DNA of 64,000 nucleotides from Tersicoccus sp. Bi-70 (GTDB lineage: Bacteria > Actinomycetota > Actinomycetes > Actinomycetales > Micrococcaceae), in contig NZ_MIEU01000012.1 of the NCBI RefSeq assembly GCF_001968825.1, positions 186,001 through 250,000 of the forward strand, read 5' to 3'. Each line of letters opens with the position of its first letter. The stretch's first letter is position 1. Shown here in pieces: positions 52,473 to 63,950 of this stretch. A program made the position numbers and the translations under genes. The notes beneath the pieces were generated by a model. The model made no database searches, was not told the DNA's origin, and saw only the letters and a list, made by a program, of their open reading frames with translations.

Positions 52473-54607
52473 GCGCCGACACCACCACCGCGCAGTTCCA
52501 GCCCCTCGCGGACGCCTTCGCCGACGAGGTCGTCACCCATTCCCTGACCACCGACGTCGCCCTACCCGCCGGCGCCGGCACGATGGCGCTGATCACCCTG
52601 GACAACGGCCAGGACCACCGGCGCCCCACCACGCTCGGCCCGAACACCCTGGTGGAGCTCGGCCGCACCCTGGAGGGGCTGGCCGCCCGCGCGGCGGCGG
52701 GCGAGATCGTCGCCGTCGGCATCACCGGCAAGCCGCACTACCTCGTCGCCGGCGCGGACCTGTCCGCCACGACGCGGTTGAGCGATCAGGAGCAGGGCCG
52801 GCAGATGGCGCGCCTCGGCCACCACGTGTACGGGCTGCTCACCTCCCTCGGGGTGCCGAGCTTCGTGTTCATCAACGGCGTCGCGCTCGGCGGCGGTCTC
52901 GAGATCGCCCTGAACGCGGACTACCGCACCGTCTCCACCGCCGCCGGTGCGCTGGCCCTGCCCGAGGTCTACCTCGGCCTGGTGCCCGGCTGGGGCGGCA
53001 TCTACCTGCTCCCCCGGCTGATCGGGCCGGCGAAGGCAGAGAAGGTCATCTTCGAGAACGCGCTGGCCAACAACCGGACCCTGACCGGGCCGCAGGCGGC
53101 CGAGCTCGGCATCGCCGACGCCCTGTTCGAGGGCGCCGACTTCCTCGAGCAGTCGCTCACCTGGGCCGCGGGTGTGCTGACCGGCACGGTCACCGTGACC
53201 CGGCCCGACGCCCTCGACGACGACACCATCGACCACGCCGCCTGGGACGCCGCCGTCGCGAAGGCCCGCGCCGTGGTCACCGCCCGTACCTCGAACGCCA
53301 CCCCGGCGCCGCAGCGGGCGCTGGAGCTGTTCGACCAGGGCCGGCACCGGACGAAGGCCGAGGCGTTCGCCGCGGAGGACGACGCTCTCGCCGAGCTGAT
53401 CACCACCCCCGAGTTCCAGACCACGGTGTACGGCTTCCTCGAGCTCGTCCAGAAGCGGGCGAAGCGGCCCGCCGGCGCCCCCGATGCGAAGCTCGCGCGC
53501 CCGGTGACCAAGGTCGGCGTCGTCGGCGCCGGCCTGATGGCCAGCCAGCTCGCGCTGCTTTTCGCGCGCCGGCTGACCGTGCCCGTCGTCATGACCGACG
53601 TGGACCAGGCGCGCGTGGACAAGGGCGTCGCGTACGTGCACGCCGAGGTCGCCAAGCTCAAGGACAAGGGCCGGATCAGCACCGACGCCGCCAACCGGAT
53701 CACCGCGCTGGTGACCGGGACGGTCGACAAGGGCCAGTTCGCGGACGCCGACTTCGTCATCGAGGCGGTGTTCGAGGAGCTCTCCGTCAAGAAGCAGGTC
53801 TTCGCCGAGGTCGAGGCCGTGGTGCGGGAGGACTGCATCCTCGCCACCAACACCTCCTCGCTCTCCGTCACCGCCATGGCGGAGGACCTGGCCCACCCCG
53901 AGCGCGTGGTCGGCTTCCACTTCTTCAACCCGGTGGCCGTGCTGCCGCTGCTGGAGATCGTGCGCGCCCCGAAGACCGACGACGCGGTGCTCGCCACCGC
54001 CTTCGCCGTCGCGAAGGGGCTGAAGAAGAACGCCGTGCTCGTCACGGACTCCGCCGCGTTCGTGGTCAACCGCGTCCTCGGCCGCATGTTCGGCGAGATC
54101 ACGAAGGTGTTCGACGAGGGCACCGACGCGCACACCGCGGACACCGCGCTGGCTCCGATGGGACTGCCGATGACGCCGTTCGCCCTGCTCGCGCTCGTGG
54201 GTCTGCCGGTCGGCGCGCACGTGCAGGAGTCGCTGCAGGCCGCGTTCGGCGACCGCTTCCACGTCTCGGCGAACCAGCAGCGCCTGATCGACGCCGGGCG
54301 CACGAGCCTGTTCGAGAAGGACGCGGACGGGAACGACGTCGTCTCCGACGAGACGCTGGCCCTGCTCGAGGTCGGTGACACCCCGTCGACCGCCGAGCAG
54401 GTACTGACCCGCACGCAAGACGCGCTGGCCGACGAGATCCGGCGGATGCTCGACGAGGGCGTCGTCGCCGGGCCCGAGGACATCGACCTGTGCATGATCC
54501 TCGGTGCCGGCTGGCCGCTGCACCTGGGCGGTATCACGCCCTACCTGGACCGGGTGGGCGCCTCCGAGCGGGTCACGGGACGCCGGTTCCACGCGGACCA
54601 GGGCTGA
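52469..54607 (+). CDS. fadB: Multifunctional enoyl-CoA hydratase / 3-hydroxyacyl-CoA dehydrogenase
   Basis: 712 aa. N-terminal crotonase domain (about 20-330): GADLSATTRL, FINGVALGGGLEIAL and PEVYLGLVPGWGG with the catalytic Glu near residue 164. NAD-binding domain from about residue 346 (KVGVVGAGLMASQLALLFA). The dehydrogenase catalytic His is in VGFHFFNPVAVLPLLE, followed by a C-terminal helical domain in two copies. Carries out hydration and oxidation of enoyl-CoA. ATG 52469 overlaps the fadA stop. A 12-bp-arm hairpin follows the gene. Confidence 0.96.
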   Translation: MSADTTTAQFQPLADAFADEVVTHSLTTDVALPAGAGTMALITLDNGQDHRRPTTLGPNTLVELGRTLEGLAARAAAGEIVAVGITGKPHYLVAGADLSATTRLSDQEQGRQMARLGHHVYGLLTSLGVPSFVFINGVALGGGLEIALNADYRTVSTAAGALALPEVYLGLVPGWGGIYLLPRLIGPAKAEKVIFENALANNRTLTGPQAAELGIADALFEGADFLEQSLTWAAGVLTGTVTVTRPDALDDDTIDHAAWDAAVAKARAVVTARTSNATPAPQRALELFDQGRHRTKAEAFAAEDDALAELITTPEFQTTVYGFLELVQKRAKRPAGAPDAKLARPVTKVGVVGAGLMASQLALLFARRLTVPVVMTDVDQARVDKGVAYVHAEVAKLKDKGRISTDAANRITALVTGTVDKGQFADADFVIEAVFEELSVKKQVFAEVEAVVREDCILATNTSSLSVTAMAEDLAHPERVVGFHFFNPVAVLPLLEIVRAPKTDDAVLATAFAVAKGLKKNAVLVTDSAAFVVNRVLGRMFGEITKVFDEGTDAHTADTALAPMGLPMTPFALLALVGLPVGAHVQESLQAAFGDRFHVSANQQRLIDAGRTSLFEKDADGNDVVSDETLALLEVGDTPSTAEQVLTRTQDALADEIRRMLDEGVVAGPEDIDLCMILGAGWPLHLGGITPYLDRVGASERVTGRRFHADQG

Positions 54608-54626
54608 CAACGCGCTGACCTGCATT

Positions 54627-54670
54627 TCCTCCGGGGCGGCTGGGTGTTGACCCTGAATCGCCCCGGAGGA
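54627..54670 (+). terminator. Hairpin after fadB
   Basis: Perfect 12-bp arms (54627-54638, 54659-54670) around a 20-nt loop, 19 bp after the fadB stop. Confidence 0.6.
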
Positions 54671-54705
54671 GTGCCGGTCGGCTGGGCGTCCGGATCGGCC
54701 GACCC

Positions 54706-54711
54706 TAGGCT
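54706..54711 (+). promoter_or_regulatory. -10 box (TAGGCT), leaderless type
   Basis: TAGGCT ends 7 nt before the ATG at 54719. Confidence 0.5.
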
Positions 54712-54718
54712 GACCGAC

Positions 54719-55195
54719 ATGGAACAGCCTTCCGCCTCGTCCCCGTCCCGCCGCGTGGTCATCACGCTCTCGTCCTCGGCGGTGGCGGCCGCTGCCCTCG
54801 CCGCCTGTGCCCCCACCGGATCGGGCAGCTCCTCCGCCGGCGGGTCGTCCGCTCCCGGCTCGGCGACGGCGTCCTCGGCCGGAGGTTCCTCGGCGGCCGC
54901 CCGCGGACCCGAACTGGCGAAGGCCGCCGACGTGCCCGTGGGCGCCAGCAAACTGGTGGGCACCGGCAACGCGCAGGTGTTCCTCTCCCACCCGTCGGGC
55001 AACACCTTCCGCGCGTTCAGCCCGTCCTGCACCCACCAGGGCTGCACGGTCGACGTCGAGTCGGACAAGTTCGTGTGCCCGTGCCACGGCTCGGAGTTCG
55101 CGCTGGCCGACGGCGCCGTCCTGCAGGGCCCGGCGGACAAGCCGCTGATCGAGCGCAAGATCACCGTCGCGGACGGCACCGTCTACCTCGCCTGA
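54719..55195 (+). CDS. Rieske (2Fe-2S) lipoprotein
   Basis: 158 aa. The N-terminus has a twin-arginine start (SRRVVITL, Arg11-12), a hydrophobic stretch and the lipobox LAAC with Cys30, so it is probably Tat-exported and lipid-anchored. A 35-residue Ser/Gly/Ala linker follows. The Rieske domain has CTHQGC (Cys104, His106, disulfide Cys109) and CPCHGSEF (Cys120, His123, disulfide Cys122). It is a small stand-alone Rieske protein, not a bc1 subunit or an oxygenase, with an unknown electron partner. The linker codons are GC-rich repeats. Confidence 0.93.
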   Translation: MEQPSASSPSRRVVITLSSSAVAAAALAACAPTGSGSSSAGGSSAPGSATASSAGGSSAAARGPELAKAADVPVGASKLVGTGNAQVFLSHPSGNTFRAFSPSCTHQGCTVDVESDKFVCPCHGSEFALADGAVLQGPADKPLIERKITVADGTVYLA

Positions 55196-55208
55196 CCTGC
55201 CGCTATCC

Positions 55209-55283
55209 GCGCCAGCTCGTCAAGAGATGCTGCATCCGACACGGATTCGCGGAGTTTCGCGACATCTATCGACGAGCTGGCGC
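55209..55283. repeat. Long inverted-repeat structure between Rieske and ArsR-SRPBCC genes
   Basis: Perfect 13-bp arms GCGCCAGCTCGTC (55209-55221) and its complement (55271-55283). Pairing continues imperfectly inward (9 of 11) and a small inner hairpin is possible, giving a structure of about 75 nt. AT content is higher than the surroundings. It lies in a convergent gap. Confidence 0.7.
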
Positions 55284-55294
55284 TCAGGGGTGTG

Positions 55295-56158
55295 TCAGCC
55301 GGCTCGCGTGTCCCGGTTCTTCCCGCCGACGCCGTAGCGTTCCTGGCGCTCGACCCAGGCCTGCAGGCGCAGGTTGAGGTCCTCCCACCCGCGGTCGTAC
55401 CCGGCGGCACGCTCGGCCGGGAAGGCTCCCACCGCGTCGTGACTCAGGTTCACCCGCGTGCGCTCCCCGACCGGGACGAGCTCGTAGCGGACCTCGCCGG
55501 TGCACGGCGATCGCATGCCCATCGACCCGGTGAAGGCGAAGACACGATCCGGCTCCAGGCCGCTGACGACGCCCCACAGCTCGGCGCGCTCCCCCCGGCT
55601 CTCGGTCACCGATCCGCCGATGCGCAGCTCGGCGGTCATCCGGGTCGGCGCGTCGCCGTCCTCGGCGATCAGCAGGTAGGGGGCGCCCCACCAGGCCTCC
55701 AGGTCCTGGGTGATGGCCCGGTAGACGGTGGCGGGGTCGGCGTCGATCTCGAGGGACTGGCGGACGCTGAAGGTGTTGATCTCGGGCATGGCACTGGGCC
55801 TTTCCGTACCGGCGTCCGGGGACGCCGGCCTGCTGACGAAGGCGGCCAGACGATTCAGCCGCAGGGCGTCGTCGGCCTGCTCGGGCGAGAGCCAGCTCAG
55901 CGTGCTCTCGACCAGCCGGGCCGCATTCAGGTGGTTGAGGCGCTCCCGCCCGCGGGCCTCGGCGGTGACGAGCCCCGCCTCCCGCAGGACCTTCAGGTGA
56001 TGCAGGGCGCCGTAGCCGGTCCTGCCGCCGCGGCCGGTGCGTCCGACCACCGCCTGCAGATCCGAGGTCGTGGCCGGCCCGTGGCGCAGCCGGTCCACGA
56101 TCGCACGTCGCACGGGGTCGGCCAGGGCCGCCCACACCGGCGCCGGGTCGGCGGTCAT
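55295..56158 (-). CDS. ArsR-type HTH fused to SRPBCC (AHSA1) domain
   Basis: 287 aa. Residues about 1-95 form an ArsR winged helix: VWAALADPVRRAIVDRLRHGPATTSDLQAVV and HHLKVLREAGLVTAEARGRERLNHL. Residues about 130-285 form a START/AHSA1-like cavity domain: INTFSVRQSLEIDADPATVYRAITQDLEAWWGAPYLL and HDAVGAFPAERAAGYDRGWEDLNLRLQAW. ArsR and SRPBCC genes are often neighbours; here they are one protein. Sensing of a lipophilic ligand by the second domain is inference. The ATG at 56158 lies 22 bp from a near-perfect palindromic operator, so it is probably autoregulated. Confidence 0.92.
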   Translation of the reverse strand: MTADPAPVWAALADPVRRAIVDRLRHGPATTSDLQAVVGRTGRGGRTGYGALHHLKVLREAGLVTAEARGRERLNHLNAARLVESTLSWLSPEQADDALRLNRLAAFVSRPASPDAGTERPSAMPEINTFSVRQSLEIDADPATVYRAITQDLEAWWGAPYLLIAEDGDAPTRMTAELRIGGSVTESRGERAELWGVVSGLEPDRVFAFTGSMGMRSPCTGEVRYELVPVGERTRVNLSHDAVGAFPAERAAGYDRGWEDLNLRLQAWVERQERYGVGGKNRDTRAG

Positions 56159-56180
56159 CGCCGCAGTCCCCGTCGCCAAT

Positions 56181-56200
56181 AGGTGCGAAATTTCACACCT
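56181..56200. promoter_or_regulatory. ArsR operator candidate
   Basis: GGTGCGAAATTTCACACC, a palindrome with one mismatched pair, extended by one matching base on each side. It lies 22 bp upstream of the ArsR-SRPBCC start on an AT-rich patch. The AAATTT centre is unlike anything else nearby. Confidence 0.7.
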
Positions 56201-56239
56201 CCAGCGTACGGCGCCGGTCCCGGCGTGACCAGACCCCCG

Positions 56240-57214
56240 TCAGAAGGGGGCGACCTTCTCGGCCGGCGGGAAGATCTCGTCCAGCTCGGCGAGGTCCTCG
56301 GCCGTCGGCTTCCACCGGACGGCGGACGCGTTCGTCGTCGCCTGCTCCGGGCGGGTCGCCCCGGCGATCACGCTGGCGACGGCGGGCCGGGACGCCAGCC
56401 AGGAGAACGCCACCTCCACCTCGGTGAGGTCCCGGGCGGCGGCGTACTCCGAGAACCGGGTCAGCTGCCGCCAGTCGGTCGTGTCCAGCAGGCCGCTGCG
56501 GGAGTGCGTCAGGCGGGAGCCCTCCGGGGCCTTGCCGCCCGCGTACTTGCCGGTGAGCAGGCCGTTGGCGAGCGGGAAGTACGGCAGCACGCCGATCCCG
56601 TACGCGGTCGCCGACGGGATCACCTCCTGCTCGGCCCGCCGGTCCAGCAGGTTGTAGGCGTTCTCGGCGGAGACGAAGCGCGCGGTCCCCCGCATCCGGG
56701 CGGTGAACTCGGCCTCGGCGATCTGCCAACCGGCGCGGTTGGAGTGCCCGATGTAGCGGACCTTGCCCGCGCGGACCAGGTCGTCGAGCGCCTCGAGGGT
56801 CTCCTCGATCGGGGTGACGCCGTCGGGCGTGTGGTAGTGGTACAGGTCGATCCACTCGGTGCCGAGGCGACGCAGGGAGTTCTCGACCGCGGTCATGATG
56901 TACCGGCGGGAGCCGCGGGCTCCCTGCCACGACCCGCTGGCGCCGCGGGTGTCCATGCCGAACTTGGTGGCGACGACGGCCTCGTCGCGTCTCCGGCCCA
57001 GGCTCTTGCCGAGCAGCTCCTCGCTCAGGCCGGCCGTCTTCCCGTAGTTGTCGGCGACGTCGAAGAGGGTGATGCCGGCATCGAGCGCCGCACCGATCAC
57101 CGCCTGACTGCCCTTGAGGGTCTCGCTCGCGGTGTCGGCCCGGCCGAGGTTGTTGCAGCCGAGGCCGACCGCGGAGACGGTCAGGCCGGACGTGCCCAGT
57201 TGACGGAGTTCCAT
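56240..57214 (-). CDS. Aldo/keto reductase (AKR, YhdN/PdxI-like)
   Basis: 324 aa. MELRQLGTSGLTVSAVGLGCNNLG opens the barrel. The tetrad is Asp in LFDVADNYG, Tyr in DNYG, Lys in VATKFG and His in YHYHTPD. VIAGATRPEQATTN is the cofactor site. This subgroup reduces aldehydes and ketones with NADPH; the substrate is unknown and it differs from the AKR at 21623. The ATG at 57214 is 6 nt after a TAGACT box on the minus strand. It lies just upstream of the ArsR-SRPBCC gene and could end within its operator region. Confidence 0.92.
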   Translation of the reverse strand: MELRQLGTSGLTVSAVGLGCNNLGRADTASETLKGSQAVIGAALDAGITLFDVADNYGKTAGLSEELLGKSLGRRRDEAVVATKFGMDTRGASGSWQGARGSRRYIMTAVENSLRRLGTEWIDLYHYHTPDGVTPIEETLEALDDLVRAGKVRYIGHSNRAGWQIAEAEFTARMRGTARFVSAENAYNLLDRRAEQEVIPSATAYGIGVLPYFPLANGLLTGKYAGGKAPEGSRLTHSRSGLLDTTDWRQLTRFSEYAAARDLTEVEVAFSWLASRPAVASVIAGATRPEQATTNASAVRWKPTAEDLAELDEIFPPAEKVAPF

Positions 57215-57220
57215 CGCTCC

Positions 57221-57226
57221 AGTCTA
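57221..57226 (-). promoter_or_regulatory. -10 box (TAGACT) of aldo/keto reductase, leaderless type
   Basis: TAGACT on the minus strand ends 6 nt before the ATG at 57214. Confidence 0.5.
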
Positions 57227-57302
57227 GGGAACCTCGAGGTCCGCCCTGGTCACCGGCGGTACCGGGGTCACCTGCGACGACGCGACGTCGGCAGTTGCGT
57301 GG

Positions 57303-59330
57303 TCAGCGCGCGTCCGACTCCCGGCTCTGCGCCGTCCGGTCCTCGTCCGCGTCGGCCGGCAGGGGCCGCGCGTAGGGCACCTTCGCGCCGAGCACCTGGG
57401 CGACGGTGTCCTGGGCGATCTGCTGCCCGGTCAGCCCCACCCGGGCGAGCACCTGCGAGCGGGACCCGTGGGCGAGGAACTCGACCGGCAGGCCCACCTC
57501 GTTCAGGGCGGTGTCCACGCCGGCCGCGCGCATGTGCTGCCGCAGCCGGGAGCCGACGCCGCCGGCCTTCACGCCGTCCTCGATCACGACGACGATGCGG
57601 TGCCGCGCCGCCATCGCGACCACGGACTCCGCGACGGGCAGCACCCAGCGCGGGTCGATCACGGTCGAGGAGATGCCCTGGTCGGCCAGGCGCCGGCTGA
57701 CGTCCAGCGCCAGCTCGCTCATCGCGCCGACGCTGACCAGCAGCACGTCGGCGGCCCGGTCGGTCCCGCCGCCCGGCTCGTCGTCGTCGTCCGCGGTGTC
57801 CCCGTTCGGGGTAGTGCGGGCGAGGATGTCGACGCCGTCGCCGGTGCGGTCGATCGCCGCGACCGCCGGTCCGACCGAGCCCTTCGAGAACCGCACGACC
57901 GACGGCGCGTCGTCGATGGCGACCGCCTCCCGCAGCTCCTCCCGCAGGGTGTCCGCATCGCGGGGCGCGGCCAGGTGCAGGCCGGGCACGATCTGCAGCA
58001 GGGAGAGGTCCCACATGCCGTGGTGGGAGGGCCCGTCGGGGCCGGTGACGCCCGCGCGGTCCAGGACGAGGGTTATCCCGGCCCGGTGCAGGGCGACGTC
58101 CATCAGCAGCTGGTCGAAGGCCCGGTTGAGGAAGGTGGCGTACAGGCAGACGACGGGGTGCAGCCCACCGAAGGCCATGCCCGCGGCGGAGGCGACGGCG
58201 TGCTGCTCGGCGATGCCGACGTCGAAGACGCGGTCGGGGTGGCGAGCGGCCATGGTGTGCAGGCCGACCGGGATGGTCATGGCCCCGGTGATGCCGACGA
58301 TGTCGTCCCGCTCGTCGGCGATCGCGGCGATCTCCTCGCTGAACACGGAGGTCCAGGAGCGGGCGCCGGGCTTCTCCAGCGGCATCCCCGTCTCGGGGTT
58401 GATGACGCCGACGGCGTGGAACTGGTCCGCCTCGTCGGCGCGGGCGGGCGCGTACCCGCGTCCCTTCTCGGTCAGCGCGTGCACGATGACCGGCCCCTGG
58501 TAGCGCCGGGCCTGACCCAGGGCGTCCTCGACGGCGCCGAGGTCGTGGCCGTCGATGGGCCCGATGTACTTCATGCCGAGATCCTCGAAGAGGCCCTGCG
58601 GCGCCCACCAGTCCTTGATGCCCTTCTTGGTGGCGTGCAGGCTCTTGTAGGCGAACTGCCCGACGACGCCGCCGTTCTGCAGCCGTTCCTTCCAGAAGTC
58701 GAGCGTGCCCTCGTACGCGGGGGCGGTGCGGACGCGGTCGATGCCGGCGCGCAGCGCGGCGAGCTGGTCGGCGAGGCCGCCGATGGTCGGGGCGTAGGAG
58801 CGGCCGTTGTCGTTGACGACGATGACGACGCGCCGGTCGCGGTCCGCGGCGATGTTGTTGATGGCCTCCCAGGCCATGCCGCCGGTGAGGGCGCCGTCGC
58901 CGACGACGACCACCGTCCACCGGTCGTCCTCGCCACGCAGCTTCCGCGCCTTGGAGATGCCGTCCGCCCAGGACAGGGAACTGGAGGCGTGGGAGCTCTG
59001 GACGATGTCGTGGACCGACTCGGCGCGCTCCGGGTAGCCGGAGAGGCCGCCCTCCTGGCGCAGGGTGCTGAAGTCCTGCCGCCCGGTGACCAGCTTGTGC
59101 ACGTACGACTGGTGCCCGGTGTCGAAGACGATGCTGTCCCGCGGCGAGTCGAAGACGCGGTGCAGACCCAGCGTCAGCTCGACGACCCCGAGGTTGGGGC
59201 CCAGGTGCCCGCCGGTGCGGGAGACGTTGGCGACGAGGAAATCGCGGATCTCGGCGGCCAGCTTCTCCAGCTGGGCCGGGGTGAGACGGCTGAGGTCCTG
59301 GGGGTGGGCAATGGTCTCCAGCAGGCCCAT
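57303..59330 (-). CDS. dxs: 1-deoxy-D-xylulose-5-phosphate synthase
   Basis: First step of the MEP isoprenoid pathway: pyruvate plus glyceraldehyde 3-phosphate, using thiamine diphosphate. 675 aa, somewhat longer than usual because of an acidic insertion ([14 protein letters not shown], near residue 510) and a polar tail. [35 protein letters not shown] (ThDP/Mg), [14 protein letters not shown] and [15 protein letters not shown] are the family marks. The ATG at 59330 has GGAAGGAG at 7 nt. TACAGT at 59377-59382 (minus) is a possible -10, and a GCACGG/CCGTGC hairpin lies in the leader. Confidence 0.98.
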   Translation of the reverse strand: MGLLETIAHPQDLSRLTPAQLEKLAAEIRDFLVANVSRTGGHLGPNLGVVELTLGLHRVFDSPRDSIVFDTGHQSYVHKLVTGRQDFSTLRQEGGLSGYPERAESVHDIVQSSHASSSLSWADGISKARKLRGEDDRWTVVVVGDGALTGGMAWEAINNIAADRDRRVVIVVNDNGRSYAPTIGGLADQLAALRAGIDRVRTAPAYEGTLDFWKERLQNGGVVGQFAYKSLHATKKGIKDWWAPQGLFEDLGMKYIGPIDGHDLGAVEDALGQARRYQGPVIVHALTEKGRGYAPARADEADQFHAVGVINPETGMPLEKPGARSWTSVFSEEIAAIADERDDIVGITGAMTIPVGLHTMAARHPDRVFDVGIAEQHAVASAAGMAFGGLHPVVCLYATFLNRAFDQLLMDVALHRAGITLVLDRAGVTGPDGPSHHGMWDLSLLQIVPGLHLAAPRDADTLREELREAVAIDDAPSVVRFSKGSVGPAVAAIDRTGDGVDILARTTPNGDTADDDDEPGGGTDRAADVLLVSVGAMSELALDVSRRLADQGISSTVIDPRWVLPVAESVVAMAARHRIVVVIEDGVKAGGVGSRLRQHMRAAGVDTALNEVGLPVEFLAHGSRSQVLARVGLTGQQIAQDTVAQVLGAKVPYARPLPADADEDRTAQSRESDAR

Positions 59331-59507
59331 GGTCCGGCTCCTTCCCGCACGGCGGCGTCTTCCGTGCGAACTCTCCACTGTACGCCGGGCGACCTCCTCC
59401 CCGCTGCAGGACGCCCGGTGTCCCGGGCCTCGTCAGATGCTCGCCACCGACGTCGTCACCGGCCTCGGACGCGCTGCTGGGCGCGGAGCTGGCCCGACGG
59501 CGGGCCG

Positions 59508-60446
59508 TCACCACTCAGGCCGCGATCGAGCCGGGACCGCGGTCGGTGCGGTCTCTGTGATCGTCGCGTGCCGTGGTGGCACTGCGTCGAGGTCCGCGAG
59601 TTCGCGTCGGGCGTGGTCGAGGGCTCGGTCGGCAGGGCAGACCGTGTCGGGGGTGACGCCGATCCCTTCCCAATTGCCTCCGGTGGCCTCGATGACGCTC
59701 CGGGCCACGGGTATCTGGCACGAGTGGTCCCCCGGGAGTGAGAAGTGCTCGACGGGGTGGGCTCCGCCGCACGTCTGCTCCCCGACGACACGGGCCCGAC
59801 CGAGAGCCTGCTGGACGTAGGCGATGTCCTCGCCCCCGGAGAACGTGCCTGCTGAGGTGAGGACGCGTACCGGTGCGCCGTAATGGGCGCCGACATCAGG
59901 GTCGGACACGTAGTCGGTACTCGGGTGTCCACGGTGCTCGAACCGCCCGAGGTGGATCGGTGTGGGACCCAGGAGCCAGCCGTGGATGAGGGCGGCCGTG
60001 TCGGTGTCCCCGCCGAAACAGCGGCGCAGGTCGATCACCAGCCCGCGGGACCCGGCCGCGCGCCGTGCCGCTGCCCGCAGGGCGGGCAGCGCCCGATCGG
60101 GCGCGGGGAAGACGGGGTGGAACTCGACGAGGCAGAGGCCGCCGACGAGGCTCTCGACCTGGTGGATTCCGCCGGCTCGAGCGTCGTCCGGCGTGTCTGC
60201 GATGTCCTGGACAACGCTCGGGCGCGTCGGTCGCAGGCACAGGTGCCGGTCGGGCACGAGAGTGCGCAGGGCGGTGTTGGCGGCGTCGATGTCCGGCAGG
60301 TGCCCGGCCAGTTCGCCGGCATGACTGCGGATGGCGTCGGCGTGGGTGCGCGCACGATCGCTCAGGACGTAGTGCTGATCGACGAGGTCGGCCAGCGCGA
60401 GGAACACGTGAGCAGCCGGACCGGTCGACGGTGAGGCACAGGACAT
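59508..60446 (-). CDS. S41-like (tail-specific/IRBP-type) peptidase domain protein
   Basis: 312 aa, no signal peptide seen. The N-terminal 95 residues are helical. The S41 core has RGLVIDLRRCFGGDTDTAALIHGW and APVRVLTSAGTFSGGEDIAYVQQAL with the likely catalytic Ser203. GGAHPVEHFSLPG and GGNWEGIGVTPD follow, as in IRBP-like S41 proteins. There is no PDZ domain, so it is not a CtpA. Cytosolic location and substrate are open. The ATG at 60446 is preferred; another ATG at 60503 overlaps the divergent regulator's start. It sits between dxs and acnA. Confidence 0.83.
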   Translation of the reverse strand: MSCASPSTGPAAHVFLALADLVDQHYVLSDRARTHADAIRSHAGELAGHLPDIDAANTALRTLVPDRHLCLRPTRPSVVQDIADTPDDARAGGIHQVESLVGGLCLVEFHPVFPAPDRALPALRAAARRAAGSRGLVIDLRRCFGGDTDTAALIHGWLLGPTPIHLGRFEHRGHPSTDYVSDPDVGAHYGAPVRVLTSAGTFSGGEDIAYVQQALGRARVVGEQTCGGAHPVEHFSLPGDHSCQIPVARSVIEATGGNWEGIGVTPDTVCPADRALDHARRELADLDAVPPRHATITETAPTAVPARSRPEW

Positions 60447-60488
60447 GCCTCTACCGTCCAGCCCTCTTGACGGCTGCCCCAACTGGCT

Positions 60489-60502
60489 TGACGCTTTCGT
60501 CA
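60489..60502. promoter_or_regulatory. Operator candidate at the winged-helix gene start
   Basis: TGACGctttCGTCA, 5-bp arms with a 4-nt centre, ends at the regulator's ATG. A direct repeat of CTTGACG (60466-60472 and 60487-60493) overlaps it. Placed to control both divergent genes. Confidence 0.4.
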
Positions 60503-60972
60503 TGGAGAATCCGGAGCTGCGTACCCTCGTCGAGACGATCGAGCAGCGTGAAGCGATGCGGCACTCGACGCGGCACCGGATCACCCTGGCTCTGCGTGAG
60601 CCGATGACCGTCAGCGCTCTGGCGCGAGAGTTGAGGATCAACAAGGGCAACATCGCCCATCACGTGGCCGTGCTGGAGCGCGTCGGCCTCGTCGATCGGG
60701 TCGGCTCGGTGACCGGCCGCGGCGGGACCGGGATCCTGTACCGCAGCGCTCCTCTGTGCCTGCGCGGGCGGGACGCCACCACCGGGATGCTGCAGACCGT
60801 GACCGAGGCCGTACTGGCCGATAGCGACGCCTTCGCCCTCCTGCGAACGGTGCGGCTCACTTCCGCTCAGGTGAGATCCGTGGCCGAACACCTCGAGAAT
60901 GTCGTGCTGCACCTGCCCGCCCAGCGAGATGCCCCCCGTCACGGAATCTTCATCACGGTGTTCGACGCCTAG
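60502..60972 (+). CDS. Winged-helix (ArsR-like) transcriptional regulator
   Basis: 156 aa from the ATG at 60502. HRITLALREPMTVSALARELRINKGNIAHHVAVLERVGLVDRVG (about residues 27-70) is a clear ArsR/MarR-like winged helix with the INKGNIAHHV recognition helix. The C-terminal half has no recognised domain. An ATG at 60445 would add 19 residues and run through the promoter region. It is divergent from the S41-like gene with about 55 bp between starts, so a regulator-target pair is likely. Convergent with acnA across a strong terminator. Confidence 0.88.
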   Translation: MENPELRTLVETIEQREAMRHSTRHRITLALREPMTVSALARELRINKGNIAHHVAVLERVGLVDRVGSVTGRGGTGILYRSAPLCLRGRDATTGMLQTVTEAVLADSDAFALLRTVRLTSAQVRSVAEHLENVVLHLPAQRDAPRHGIFITVFDA

Positions 60973-61003
60973 AAGCGGTCCCACCGTGCCACCCGGCGTA
61001 CAG

Positions 61004-61039
61004 GGGAGGGCCCGGGGGATCACTCCCCCGGGCCCTCCC
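61004..61039. terminator. Bidirectional terminator between regulator gene and acnA
   Basis: Perfect 16-bp arms (61004-61019, 61024-61039) with a 4-nt TCAC loop, 27 bp before the acnA stop. Confidence 0.85.
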
Positions 61040-61065
61040 GGCGTCGTCGCCCGTCTAGGCGGCGA

Positions 61066-63888
<2,823 letters not shown>

Positions 63889-63924
63889 AGCGACGCTCCT
63901 CTCGCTACCGTCTGATGACTCACG

Positions 63925-63950
63925 ACCCGTCGTCGTCTTCAGCGACGGGT
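63925..63950. promoter_or_regulatory. Inverted repeat upstream of acnA
   Basis: ACCCGTCG (63925-63932) and CGACGGGT (63943-63950) form perfect 8-bp arms with a 10-nt spacer, about 37 bp before the acnA GTG. Possible operator or leader hairpin. The rest of 63889-64000 shows nothing further. Confidence 0.4.
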
